A stretch of DNA of 45,935 bases from Sediminibacterium sp. (lineage in GTDB: Bacteria; Bacteroidota; Bacteroidia; Chitinophagales; Chitinophagaceae): positions 1 through 45,935 of the forward strand of contig JAIXYL010000005.1 of NCBI GenBank assembly GCA_027490265.1, read 5' to 3'. The notes below the pieces were generated by a model, which saw only the letters and a list, made by a program, of their open reading frames with translations, was not told the origin of the DNA and ran no database searches. Of this stretch, positions 25,189 through 33,826 are shown piece after piece (the first letter of the stretch is position 1; the number at the start of each line of letters is the position of its first letter). A program made the translations under genes and the position numbers.

Positions 25189-27483
25189 CTATGGCCTTGC
25201 AGATTTTGCTAGGCCCCAAATTTTAGAGGGTTTATCACCCATCCAAATGGTCAAGTATCCGCCTTTTACAATATCACTGTGTAATAAATAAGATCGATCA
25301 AGTAGTTTCCCATTTAATGCAATCTTTTGAATATACATGTTTTTAACATTGTTGTTTAACACTGTGATTTTGAATGTTTGCTTACCTGTTTGAATTACGG
25401 CTTCATCAATTAATGGAGAACCAAATATATATTTGCCATCAGCAGGATTGACGGGATAAAAACCCAACGCATTCAATACGTACCAAGCACTCATTTCCCC
25501 AGCATCATCATTGCCACATAAACCATTCGGCTTAGTCGTGTAAAATGTGTCCGTAATTTGTCTTACCAACGCAGCTGTTTTCCAAGGTTGTCCAATATAG
25601 TTGTAGAGATAAGCAATATGATGATCAGGTTCGTTACCATGTGCATACTGTCCAATCATGCCGGTTATATCAGGAGGCGTACCTTCAGCTTGAGCAGATG
25701 AGCTATTGAATAACGCATCTAACTTTTGGGTGAATAACGCTTCTCCACCAAGTAACTCAATCAGTCCAGGAACATCTTGAGGCACTAACCATGTGTATTG
25801 CCATGCGTTCCCCTCGGTAAAATCATTTTTTTGTGAAGGTGCAAATACTGGATTAAATGGGGTTCTCCATTCAGTAGCACTTACCCTACCCCGCATAAAT
25901 TGGGTGGCTTTATCAAAATAAAGTGTATAGAGTTTGGCTCTTTTAGAAAAATACTGATAATCGTCTAAATGGTTAAGTGATTTTGCCATTTGAGCAATAC
26001 ACCAATCACTAATGGCATACTCCATAGCTTTGGCAACCGATTCTTGAATAGAATCAGCGGGTATAAACGTCAGCTGTTTCACCCAACGTAACCCATCTGT
26101 ATCTTGCATAGCAGCATGCTTAATGGCTTCATACGCCAAAGCCACATCAAATCCTCTAAATCCTTTAAAATATGCATCAACAATAATAGGAACAGCAGGA
26201 TAGCCAATCATGCAATTGGTTTCATTGCCCATCAAATGCCAGATAGGCAATTTTCCTTGTTGTTGATAAATGTTCAAGAACGTATTAATATAATCGTTGA
26301 CCCTGTTCGGTTGAATGATGGTCATTAATGGGTGTATGCCACGATAAGTATCCCAAAGTGATAAAACGGAATAGTTATTCTGTTGTTTGTTTAGCCGATA
26401 TATTTGTTGGTCAGCACCGCGGTATTCTTGGTTCACATCATCAAACACAATTGGGTGCATCATGCTGTGATAGAGGGCTGTATAAAATTTTTCTTTAACA
26501 GTATTTGATGCTTTAATTTGAATGGTTCCTAAATGTTGATTCCATTTATCGGTTGCCTGATTTTTAATTTTATTAAAATCCCAATGAGGAATTTCTGCCT
26601 TTAGGTTAGCTGCGGCATTTGCTTCACTTACTGCCGATAAACTGACTTTTACTTTTACGTCAAAAGATTGTTTACTGCTAAATATAAATGCGGCTTTTAA
26701 GCGTTTTCCAGTGATGGCATTCCCTTCTTTAACAGTAGTACTATCTACTACCTTAAAACCTTTGACTGGTCTAGACAAATGAATGGTGAAAAATACTTTC
26801 TGATCTGGCGCCCAGCCTTTAGAAAACCGATACCCAGAAAAAGTGCTGTCATTAATTTTTCTAATGGCGGATGCAGACACACCATCCCAACCCATCCCGA
26901 ATTCTAAATCTAACAGAATATGTGGATTATTGGGTTGATTAAACCGGTATTGATGAAACCCAACTCTTTCCGTTGCAGTTAATGCTGCATCAACCGCATA
27001 TCGATCTAGATGTACTTGATAATATCCAGGTCTACAAACTTCATTTTTATGAGAAAAATAAGATCCATAGCCCGTTTCAGGTTGATTAAATGTCATCTTA
27101 TTGAATTGCACTGCACCAGTTGCAGGCAGCAATAAAATATCATTTAACTCGCCAATACCTGTACCACTTAAATGCGTATGCGTAAACCCTAAAATTTCTT
27201 TGCTGCTGTAATTGTATCCACTGCACCAGTCCCAGCCATTGAATGAATCCCATGTTTGAACAATATTACTAGGGCCTACTTGCACAAATCCGGAAGGCAT
27301 ATTCGCTCCTAAAAAAACATGGCCATGCTCGGCAGTTCCAATAAATGGATTCACCCAATCAGTTGGTTTAAATCTTGATTGCTGTTGCGCTTGTACAATC
27401 AAAAAAGAACAAACAAAACAGCATACTACCATACAGCGCATTAAACAATGCTTTGGGGCGATATTGAATATTAATTTCATCAT
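25189..27483 (-). CDS. GH92 exo-alpha-mannosidase
   Basis: A 764-residue calcium-dependent inverting alpha-mannosidase, exported through a signal peptide ending VQAQ (residue 33). The N-terminal beta-sandwich (from WVNPFIGTAEHGHVFLGA) and the (alpha/alpha)6 catalytic barrel are both complete. Family blocks are SLWDTYRGIHPL near 385, GNETNCMIGYP (419-429), EGNAWQYTW (557-565), HGNEPDHH (615-622) and GNDDAGEMSAWY (657-668), which supply the acidic catalytic and metal-binding residues. GH92 enzymes typically trim alpha-mannose from N-glycans or mannan. The linkage preference cannot be read with confidence. It is in the middle of the glycosidase run, 35 bases after GH29 and 20 before GH2. Confidence 0.93.
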   Translation of the reverse strand: MMKLIFNIAPKHCLMRCMVVCCFVCSFLIVQAQQQSRFKPTDWVNPFIGTAEHGHVFLGANMPSGFVQVGPSNIVQTWDSFNGWDWCSGYNYSSKEILGFTHTHLSGTGIGELNDILLLPATGAVQFNKMTFNQPETGYGSYFSHKNEVCRPGYYQVHLDRYAVDAALTATERVGFHQYRFNQPNNPHILLDLEFGMGWDGVSASAIRKINDSTFSGYRFSKGWAPDQKVFFTIHLSRPVKGFKVVDSTTVKEGNAITGKRLKAAFIFSSKQSFDVKVKVSLSAVSEANAAANLKAEIPHWDFNKIKNQATDKWNQHLGTIQIKASNTVKEKFYTALYHSMMHPIVFDDVNQEYRGADQQIYRLNKQQNNYSVLSLWDTYRGIHPLMTIIQPNRVNDYINTFLNIYQQQGKLPIWHLMGNETNCMIGYPAVPIIVDAYFKGFRGFDVALAYEAIKHAAMQDTDGLRWVKQLTFIPADSIQESVAKAMEYAISDWCIAQMAKSLNHLDDYQYFSKRAKLYTLYFDKATQFMRGRVSATEWRTPFNPVFAPSQKNDFTEGNAWQYTWLVPQDVPGLIELLGGEALFTQKLDALFNSSSAQAEGTPPDITGMIGQYAHGNEPDHHIAYLYNYIGQPWKTAALVRQITDTFYTTKPNGLCGNDDAGEMSAWYVLNALGFYPVNPADGKYIFGSPLIDEAVIQTGKQTFKITVLNNNVKNMYIQKIALNGKLLDRSYLLHSDIVKGGYLTIWMGDKPSKIWGLAKSARP

Positions 27484-27518
27484 AGCAGTATACCAATAAC
27501 AAAAACGAATTTAGTGCT

Positions 27519-28955
27519 TTAGTTTTCGGGTGTAAATGCAAATGCTAATGCAGCAACAGATTTTCCTTCCATATTTTTAGGTAAACTAATGGTAATGCCA
27601 TCGTTGGTAGCAGACCATTTGACGTATTCACCTGTTGCTAATAATTTAATTTTTGATTTAGCTGCTGGCATATTGGTTTTCCAACTTACGGTATTTGATA
27701 ATGTTTTTCCCTCTTCAATGCATACGATTGCATACCGTGTTGTACCGTTTTTACTTTGTGTAAACCATGTATTGCCCTCATGATAATCTTTGGTAATTCT
27801 TGTATTGTAAATCGCTTCTCCATTCACACTGGTCCATTTGCCAATATCAGCCATGCGATCAATGGCTTCAGCAGGTAATGTCCCATCAGGTTTTGGACCA
27901 ATACCTAATAATAAGCTTCCACCCTTGGCCACCACTTCAGCCAATGAGTGAATGATTTTAGTAGCAGATTTAAATCGGTCATTGGGCACAAATCCCCAGT
28001 TATTGGCCAAAGTCATACAGCTTTCCCATGGATAAGCCAATTGCTTTTCAGGAATTCTTTGTTCAGGCGTTTGATAATTTTCATATGGACCATGAACAGT
28101 TCTGTCAACGACCAATAAACCCGGTTGTGCTTTTCTGGCCATAGCAGCAATCTTCGGCATATTGATATCCTGACTCCATGCAGGAATGGCTGCACCCCAA
28201 GACCTTACTTCGTCATTTACCGTTTCTAATGGCCGTACCCAACCACCATCTAACCATAATATATCTATCCCGCCATAATTATGCATCAACTCTTTAATTT
28301 GATTGTATGTATAGTCTTTAAACTTATTCCAACGCCAAGGGAACCGACGAATATCATAGTTGTTATTGCGATCTGGAGTGGCATATTTCGGCCACCAATA
28401 ATTTTCAGAGTGCCAATCAGGCTTTGAGAAATAAGCCCCTATCATAAAATTTTTCTCACGAAATGCCTCAAAAACATATTTGGCAACATCGGCTTTAGGA
28501 TTGCTTGCAAATGGCCCTTTTGAAATATTAAAATCCGTTTCCTTGGTATCAAACATACAAAAGCCATCATGGTGCTTTGTAGTAAATACCAAATATTTCA
28601 TACCAGCGTCTTGACCAGCTTTAGCCCAAATGGTTGGATCAAAATTAATGGGATTAAACGCTTTATTTAATCCCCAATACCATTTTTTATAATCGTCATA
28701 ACTTTGGTTACTGTCGGGTCGATTGATCCAGTCTTCATTACAAAGCTCCCAAGATTCAATGATGCCAGGCACAGCATACAGTCCCCAGTGAATAATCATT
28801 CCAAATTTTTGATCCTGCCATTTATCTAGTTTTGCTTTTACAGCAGGATCTGTTGGCCATTCATATAGCGTAGACTGTTGGTGTACATTTTGTTGCGCAT
28901 TGGCTACCAACGATAAAACAACTAAGCTGAACAGTCCTAAAAGTTTCTTTACCAT
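27519..28955 (-). CDS. GH29 alpha-L-fucosidase
   Basis: A 478-residue exported retaining alpha-fucosidase with a signal peptide ending VANAQQ (about residue 20). Landmarks are FGMIIHWGLYAVPG (51-64), TTKHHDGFCMF (125-135) and the nucleophile D236 in DILWLDGGWV (231-240). The C-terminal beta-domain is short. The acid/base is poorly conserved in GH29, so the A/B subfamily and the linkage (for example alpha-1,3 versus alpha-1,6 core fucose) cannot be stated. It follows the haloperoxidase-like gene by 20 bases and precedes GH92 by 35, so it is in the same transcript. Confidence 0.93.
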   Translation of the reverse strand: MVKKLLGLFSLVVLSLVANAQQNVHQQSTLYEWPTDPAVKAKLDKWQDQKFGMIIHWGLYAVPGIIESWELCNEDWINRPDSNQSYDDYKKWYWGLNKAFNPINFDPTIWAKAGQDAGMKYLVFTTKHHDGFCMFDTKETDFNISKGPFASNPKADVAKYVFEAFREKNFMIGAYFSKPDWHSENYWWPKYATPDRNNNYDIRRFPWRWNKFKDYTYNQIKELMHNYGGIDILWLDGGWVRPLETVNDEVRSWGAAIPAWSQDINMPKIAAMARKAQPGLLVVDRTVHGPYENYQTPEQRIPEKQLAYPWESCMTLANNWGFVPNDRFKSATKIIHSLAEVVAKGGSLLLGIGPKPDGTLPAEAIDRMADIGKWTSVNGEAIYNTRITKDYHEGNTWFTQSKNGTTRYAIVCIEEGKTLSNTVSWKTNMPAAKSKIKLLATGEYVKWSATNDGITISLPKNMEGKSVAALAFAFTPEN

Positions 28956-28975
28956 AAATGATGATGTCTATTGAA

Positions 28976-30325
28976 TTACTGAATGATTGTTGATTGATTC
29001 TTTTGTTTCAAGATGGGTTTTATGCCCGCTTGATTAATTTTATAGACTGCTTTTAAGCCCACCGCTTTTCCTTCCGATTGCCCATTTACAATGGCATCAA
29101 TGAAATGGATGCCACCATACAATCTAGAAATGGCTGCTTCTTCGGCAGCATGCCTAAACGATTTAAATGATCTTGCTTTAATATCGAACATGTCTTCTGA
29201 ATCATCAGTGTAAGCGAATTGACTTCCCAGCAAATAACTCAGCATTTCAGCAGCTGCAGTTGAAATAACACTGTGCCCACTAGTATATTCTGGAAACGGA
29301 GGCGTTTGCAACAAAGGCTGCCACTTAAGATCGATATACTTGTTAATATAAGTTTCAGGACGAATTCGATTGCTTCGATATTTTTCATCCCAACAACTGA
29401 TAAATGCATCAACCAATGTTAATGATACCATTGTATGTACCAATACAGCATCGTCAAAATTGAGTTTTGCTTGTTTGGTTGCGATGCCTGCAATATTCAT
29501 CCAATGCCCTCCAGGACTTATTTTTTTAAACCCGATTGACATATGACCTGATGTATTTACCACAAATGGGTTACAGTCCCAGAATGAAGCAATATGCAAT
29601 TGTTCATTTGTCAGCGACTTAGAAATAGCATACACTTCTTTGGCCATCTTATAAAAAACGCTATTACTGTCTTTACTAAAACTAATTGGCGGCAATGGTG
29701 GGAATTGATTAAATGAATCAATCAGCATAGGGCGTATAATTCGCCAATTGGGCTCTACAGCTTCAATATAAGCAGGAGGTGTTGGATACCAATAGCCCTC
29801 ACCTTTTATTGGCGTATACCTAAGCTTTGCGCTTAAGTTTTTATACCCGTCTGTATTGGCATATTGCACAATATGCGCTGCCAATTGATTAGCAACTGAA
29901 ACTGCTGCTTCAATTTGCGATTGGTTGATCTGATGTTTTCGTAAGGTTACAATGTATTGGTCTTGTGCTTCTTGCAACATAAATCCTGAGGGCAATAATC
30001 GTTTCCCAATTTCAAATACCGAATAAACAGCTGCAATTCGATAATCGTATGGTTTGGGGGAAATAATTTTAATGGGCTTATACGCTTTGATTAATTTTTG
30101 CAAGGGTACCATTTGGGCTTTATGTTGACTGGCAATTTCATAAGCGCCCAACATTGCATAACTGTAAAAGCGACTTGCAGCTGGCGGATTAACCACATCA
30201 TGCATCATGACCATAGACATTGCAAAAATTGGTTTTTGCAACTGTAGATAGTCTGGCAATGCTTTGTTTTTTTGGGCACTCACCAAGTAGGGCAATAGCC
30301 ATACAATCATCCAAATTTTTTTCAT
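28976..30325 (-). CDS. Vanadium-haloperoxidase / PAP2-superfamily protein, exported
   Basis: A 449-residue exported helical protein (signal peptide ending VSAQ, residue 18). It carries the vanadate/phosphate pocket of the PAP2 superfamily: K315-x6-R322-P323, then TSGH (348-351, consensus PSGH), then SR 400-401 with H407 in SRLYGGIHFID. The canonical Asp that follows the catalytic His by four residues is shifted here (H407-x2-D410). Such proteins in Bacteroidota are labelled vanadium-dependent haloperoxidases but may be acid phosphatases. It starts 2 bases after the FG-GAP/ASPIC gene stops and is followed by the fucosidase. It could remove phosphate from a decorated glycan, which is speculation. 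Confidence 0.85.
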   Translation of the reverse strand: MKKIWMIVWLLPYLVSAQKNKALPDYLQLQKPIFAMSMVMMHDVVNPPAASRFYSYAMLGAYEIASQHKAQMVPLQKLIKAYKPIKIISPKPYDYRIAAVYSVFEIGKRLLPSGFMLQEAQDQYIVTLRKHQINQSQIEAAVSVANQLAAHIVQYANTDGYKNLSAKLRYTPIKGEGYWYPTPPAYIEAVEPNWRIIRPMLIDSFNQFPPLPPISFSKDSNSVFYKMAKEVYAISKSLTNEQLHIASFWDCNPFVVNTSGHMSIGFKKISPGGHWMNIAGIATKQAKLNFDDAVLVHTMVSLTLVDAFISCWDEKYRSNRIRPETYINKYIDLKWQPLLQTPPFPEYTSGHSVISTAAAEMLSYLLGSQFAYTDDSEDMFDIKARSFKSFRHAAEEAAISRLYGGIHFIDAIVNGQSEGKAVGLKAVYKINQAGIKPILKQKNQSTIIQ

Positions 30326-30327
30326 AC

Positions 30328-33300
30328 TTATTGCACTTTATAAAACACCAACACTTTCCCTGATGCACCAATCACCAAGTACGTTTCTTGATCAACCTGA
30401 ACCGTTTCTACCGACTTCACATCTCCTTTTACACTTAAGCCTGCAGTTGTTTGATTGACATATTCAAATCCATTCTTGCCATCACCCACCAACAAACAAC
30501 CATAACCAGCATCAATACTGCCAATCTTCAAACGGTTATCTGTTTTATTACCAAAAAGTAATAAATCAATTTTACCATCCTTATTAAAATCACCAGTCAA
30601 TATTTTAGAAACAATTGAAAACTGCGCTTGCATAGGTAAAGCCAGTTTCACGAATTTACCTTGTTGGTTCAAGAAACAAGTGGTACTCAATTCATTTAAG
30701 GTTAACACTGGATTTTTAGCCAATTCTTCTGCAGAAAAAATATCTTGAATGGTTGCATCTGCATATTGCTTGTAAGAAGCAAACTTTTTACGCATCGCAT
30801 ATATTTGCTCATTTAATTCATCTCTGCTCACAAATGGATAACTTTTCCCTTGCACATAAAAATTAAAAAACGGATCAATGGAACCATTTCCATCAAAGTC
30901 TGCATAATACAATTGCGCTGGTTCTTTATCCGATACACGGAATGGTGCATTTAATCCCATATTCCCTGCAATAATATCATCTTGCCCATCACCATTGATA
31001 TCAGTAATCTTGAGCGTAAACCATAAACCATTGGTCTTGCCTGAGAAGTAATCATTGGTTTTGTCAATAAATCCTTCAGCAGTATTGATGAAAACAGTAA
31101 TAGGCATAAACTCTCCACAAATCACCAAATCTTTTCTTCCATCCGCATTAAGGTCAGCCCATTGGGCATCAGTAACCATACCAATTTGGGCAAAAGGAAT
31201 CACCGCTTTTGTAAAAACACCCTTACCATTATTTACCAACAAGTAACTGGTTGGTGCCATTGGATATTTTCCGGGAAACACTCTTCCACCTACAAAAACA
31301 TCCATATCGCCATCACCATCAAAATCACAAGGTCTTACACAAGATTTGCTACTTGCACTTAAATCAGGTAAAGCTTGTGGAGCTAAAGAAAACTGACCTT
31401 TTCCATTATTGATGTACAAGACATCTTGTAATGGAGCACTGCCAGATTCCCACTGAGCATAACCGCCTTTTGCAACATACAAATCAACATGACCATCCCC
31501 ATTACAATCAAAAAAAGCAGCAGCAGATGTAGTAGATGTACTTTCATCACCAAGTGCCAGCCCTTCATTTAATGTGAATTGTTTTCCAGCTTGTTGTATA
31601 TAAAGTCTACCAGGCTTGTCTAAATCACCACTAATAAATATGTCTTCTCGCCCGTCTTTATTCACATCTGCTTTGGCAATCACAGGGCCTGTATTTGAAT
31701 ACATAAATAACATCAGTAATTGCCTTTTGAAATCATTCAACGGTAAAGCCTCATTACTGTAGGAGATCAGTGGATTGACTTTAGAAAAGATTGATTTTGT
31801 GGGTGGATTGGTGTAAACAAGCTTTTGGGTATTATCCTTATGTTGTAATATTAAACGTTGATTCACTTTTATATTTCTCAGCAGTTCCGTTGTTTGGTCT
31901 GGCCAAATAATTTTAATAGAATCAGCAGTGGATGCTGTACCCATGCCAAAATGTAATACAGGTGGTACTGCCGACAAATACCCTCTGGCAGGATTCACTT
32001 CTTGATATTGAATAACCCCTTGATGGTATATATATACTTTAGCACCAAGCGCATGGGTATTGGCAGTTTTATCTTTTAAGGCTATAGATAAATAAGCACT
32101 ATTATATTGTTCTCGACTATTATTTTTATAGAGAAAAGCATAGTCATTCACATTATTTACCACCAAATCTAAATCGCCATCATTGTCTAGGTCTGCGTAA
32201 ACTGCAGCACTTGAAATGACAGGTGTATTAATTCCCCAAGCTTCTTGTTGATTAGAAAAAGTGAGATTTTGATTATTTTTAAAAACATAATTTGGCACCA
32301 ATGTAGAAGGCATTGCTCTGATTAAATCCATTAACAATGCTGGTTCTCGGTCAATCGCTTTTTTAAGTTTATAGTCACCCCAATAACGCAAAAAATCTTT
32401 ATTGGTATAATCACGGAGATAGCCATTACTCACAAACAAATCTTTATACCCATCATTGTCAAAATCCGCAAAAAGAGGTGTCCAACTCCAATCCGTATTA
32501 GATACACCAGCCAATCGTCCTATCTCACTAAAAGTGCCATCCCCATTATTTAGGTGCAACATATTGCGCATATATTGTTTTTGCAGCCCTTGATTCTGCA
32601 TGAGTTCAAAAGACTCATAGTTCTCTTGTAATTGCAATAATTTCTGTCTTCTATTATCTTCTGGCAACATGTCTAATGTTACAATATCAGGCAACCCATC
32701 GTTATTGAAATCTGCAATATCTAATCCCATTGAAAACTGAGAAAGATGCGTTAAAGCTGTTTCAGCTTTATTAGAAAATGTACCATTCCCATTATTGATA
32801 TACAAGTAATCTGGCTCATTATAATCATTACTCACATATACATCTAACCAGCCATCTTTATTGATATCTGCAACTGCAACCCCAAGACCAAAAGTCATTG
32901 GATTTTGTTTAATGCCTGCTTTTTTGGAGACATCGGTAAAATAGTTTTGATTGTTCTGATACAATTTAGAACCAGCTAATTCATCTATTTCATTAGACAA
33001 TCTGGCAAACTCCATATTGTCAATCTTTTTAACACTATGGTTCAATAGAAACATGTCTAAATCACCATCATTATCGTAATCAAAAAAAGCCGCTTGAGTG
33101 CTATAACTTTGATCGTCTAAACCATACAATTTTGCTTCCTCTTTAAAGGTCACGTCCCCCTTTGCATTAATCCCTTTGTTGATAAATAATTGATTGCGCC
33201 TCTGATCATCTGGCAGCTTACCTGAATAACAAACATAAATATCAAGCCATCCATCGCCATTTACATCAGCCATGGTGACCCCAGTCTTCCAACTTTTTTT

Positions 33301-33636
33301 TCTTCCACTTAATGCTTCACAAGCTTGTGTAGTAATGTCTTTAAATGTTAACCCGCCCATATTTAAAAACAACTGGTTGTTGGTCATATTTGCGGTGAAA
33401 AAAATATCGAGTAACCCATCATTGTTAATATCTCCTACTGCTACACCTCCCCCATTATAAAAATATTCATAAGCCAACACATTCAACCCTTCACTTTCAT
33501 CCAATGCATTTTTAAACAATACGCGGGTGTCTTTGGGATTAAGTTGCTCAAATAATGGAGGCGTCGATTGTGCAAAAACAATCAGCAGGTTAATCTGCAA
33601 CACCCCCATCAAAAAAATCCTAAACTTCATACCCAA
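30328..33636 (-). CDS. Large FG-GAP/VCBS repeat protein with ASPIC/UnbV domain
   Basis: A 1102-residue exported protein (signal peptide ending VFAQ, residue 23; ATGs at 33636 and 33630 both possible). I count about 14 Ca-binding DxNxDG-type repeats, such as DINNDGLLDIFF (69-80), DVNGDGWLDIYV, DYDNDGDLDMF, DFDNDGYKDLF, DLDNDGDLDLVV and, in the C-terminal half, DFDGDGDMDVFV and DINGDGQDDI. They form two propeller-like sets separated by an ASPIC/UnbV domain (about 513-598, LGAKVYIY to IKIIWPD). The fold suggests cell-surface binding of a glycan or polymer. The gene heads the enzyme operon, after a terminator and a 190-base gap following susD, and directly precedes the haloperoxidase-like gene. 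Confidence 0.9.
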   Translation of the reverse strand: MGMKFRIFLMGVLQINLLIVFAQSTPPLFEQLNPKDTRVLFKNALDESEGLNVLAYEYFYNGGGVAVGDINNDGLLDIFFTANMTNNQLFLNMGGLTFKDITTQACEALSGRKKSWKTGVTMADVNGDGWLDIYVCYSGKLPDDQRRNQLFINKGINAKGDVTFKEEAKLYGLDDQSYSTQAAFFDYDNDGDLDMFLLNHSVKKIDNMEFARLSNEIDELAGSKLYQNNQNYFTDVSKKAGIKQNPMTFGLGVAVADINKDGWLDVYVSNDYNEPDYLYINNGNGTFSNKAETALTHLSQFSMGLDIADFNNDGLPDIVTLDMLPEDNRRQKLLQLQENYESFELMQNQGLQKQYMRNMLHLNNGDGTFSEIGRLAGVSNTDWSWTPLFADFDNDGYKDLFVSNGYLRDYTNKDFLRYWGDYKLKKAIDREPALLMDLIRAMPSTLVPNYVFKNNQNLTFSNQQEAWGINTPVISSAAVYADLDNDGDLDLVVNNVNDYAFLYKNNSREQYNSAYLSIALKDKTANTHALGAKVYIYHQGVIQYQEVNPARGYLSAVPPVLHFGMGTASTADSIKIIWPDQTTELLRNIKVNQRLILQHKDNTQKLVYTNPPTKSIFSKVNPLISYSNEALPLNDFKRQLLMLFMYSNTGPVIAKADVNKDGREDIFISGDLDKPGRLYIQQAGKQFTLNEGLALGDESTSTTSAAAFFDCNGDGHVDLYVAKGGYAQWESGSAPLQDVLYINNGKGQFSLAPQALPDLSASSKSCVRPCDFDGDGDMDVFVGGRVFPGKYPMAPTSYLLVNNGKGVFTKAVIPFAQIGMVTDAQWADLNADGRKDLVICGEFMPITVFINTAEGFIDKTNDYFSGKTNGLWFTLKITDINGDGQDDIIAGNMGLNAPFRVSDKEPAQLYYADFDGNGSIDPFFNFYVQGKSYPFVSRDELNEQIYAMRKKFASYKQYADATIQDIFSAEELAKNPVLTLNELSTTCFLNQQGKFVKLALPMQAQFSIVSKILTGDFNKDGKIDLLLFGNKTDNRLKIGSIDAGYGCLLVGDGKNGFEYVNQTTAGLSVKGDVKSVETVQVDQETYLVIGASGKVLVFYKVQ

Positions 33637-33693
33637 TGATAATTTATAAACAATAGCTTTTAATGAATTAAAAGATACGCAAAAAACAGAGTG

Positions 33694-33723
33694 CCCAAAA
33701 TAGATTGAATCAGATATTTTGGG
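33694..33723. repeat. 9-bp inverted repeat between susD and the FG-GAP gene
   Basis: CCCAAAATA (33694-33702) and TATTTTGGG (33715-33723) are perfect complements with a 12-base spacer that itself contains GATT/AATC. It lies downstream of the susD terminator and 58 bases before the FG-GAP ATG, where a promoter or operator would be expected. The right place for a -7 box reads CTATTTTG, one base off in spacing. It could be an operator or a second hairpin. Confidence 0.45.
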
Positions 33724-33730
33724 TTTACCT

Positions 33731-33766
33731 AAAAATAAGCAGGACTATCACAATGGATAGCCCTGC
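33731..33766 (-). terminator. Terminator after susC-susD
   Basis: On the minus strand GCAGGGCTATC (33766-33756) pairs with GATAGTCCTGC (33749-33739) over 11 bp with one G-U pair and a 6-base loop, followed by TTATTTTT. The G-U pair exists only in minus-strand RNA, so it serves susD. It should end or attenuate transcription before the FG-GAP gene and the enzymes. Confidence 0.8.
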
Positions 33767-33826
33767 GTTTACTTATTAACCAAACAAACTGCCAAATTTG
33801 AAAGTTAAAAATTGATCAATACCAAA

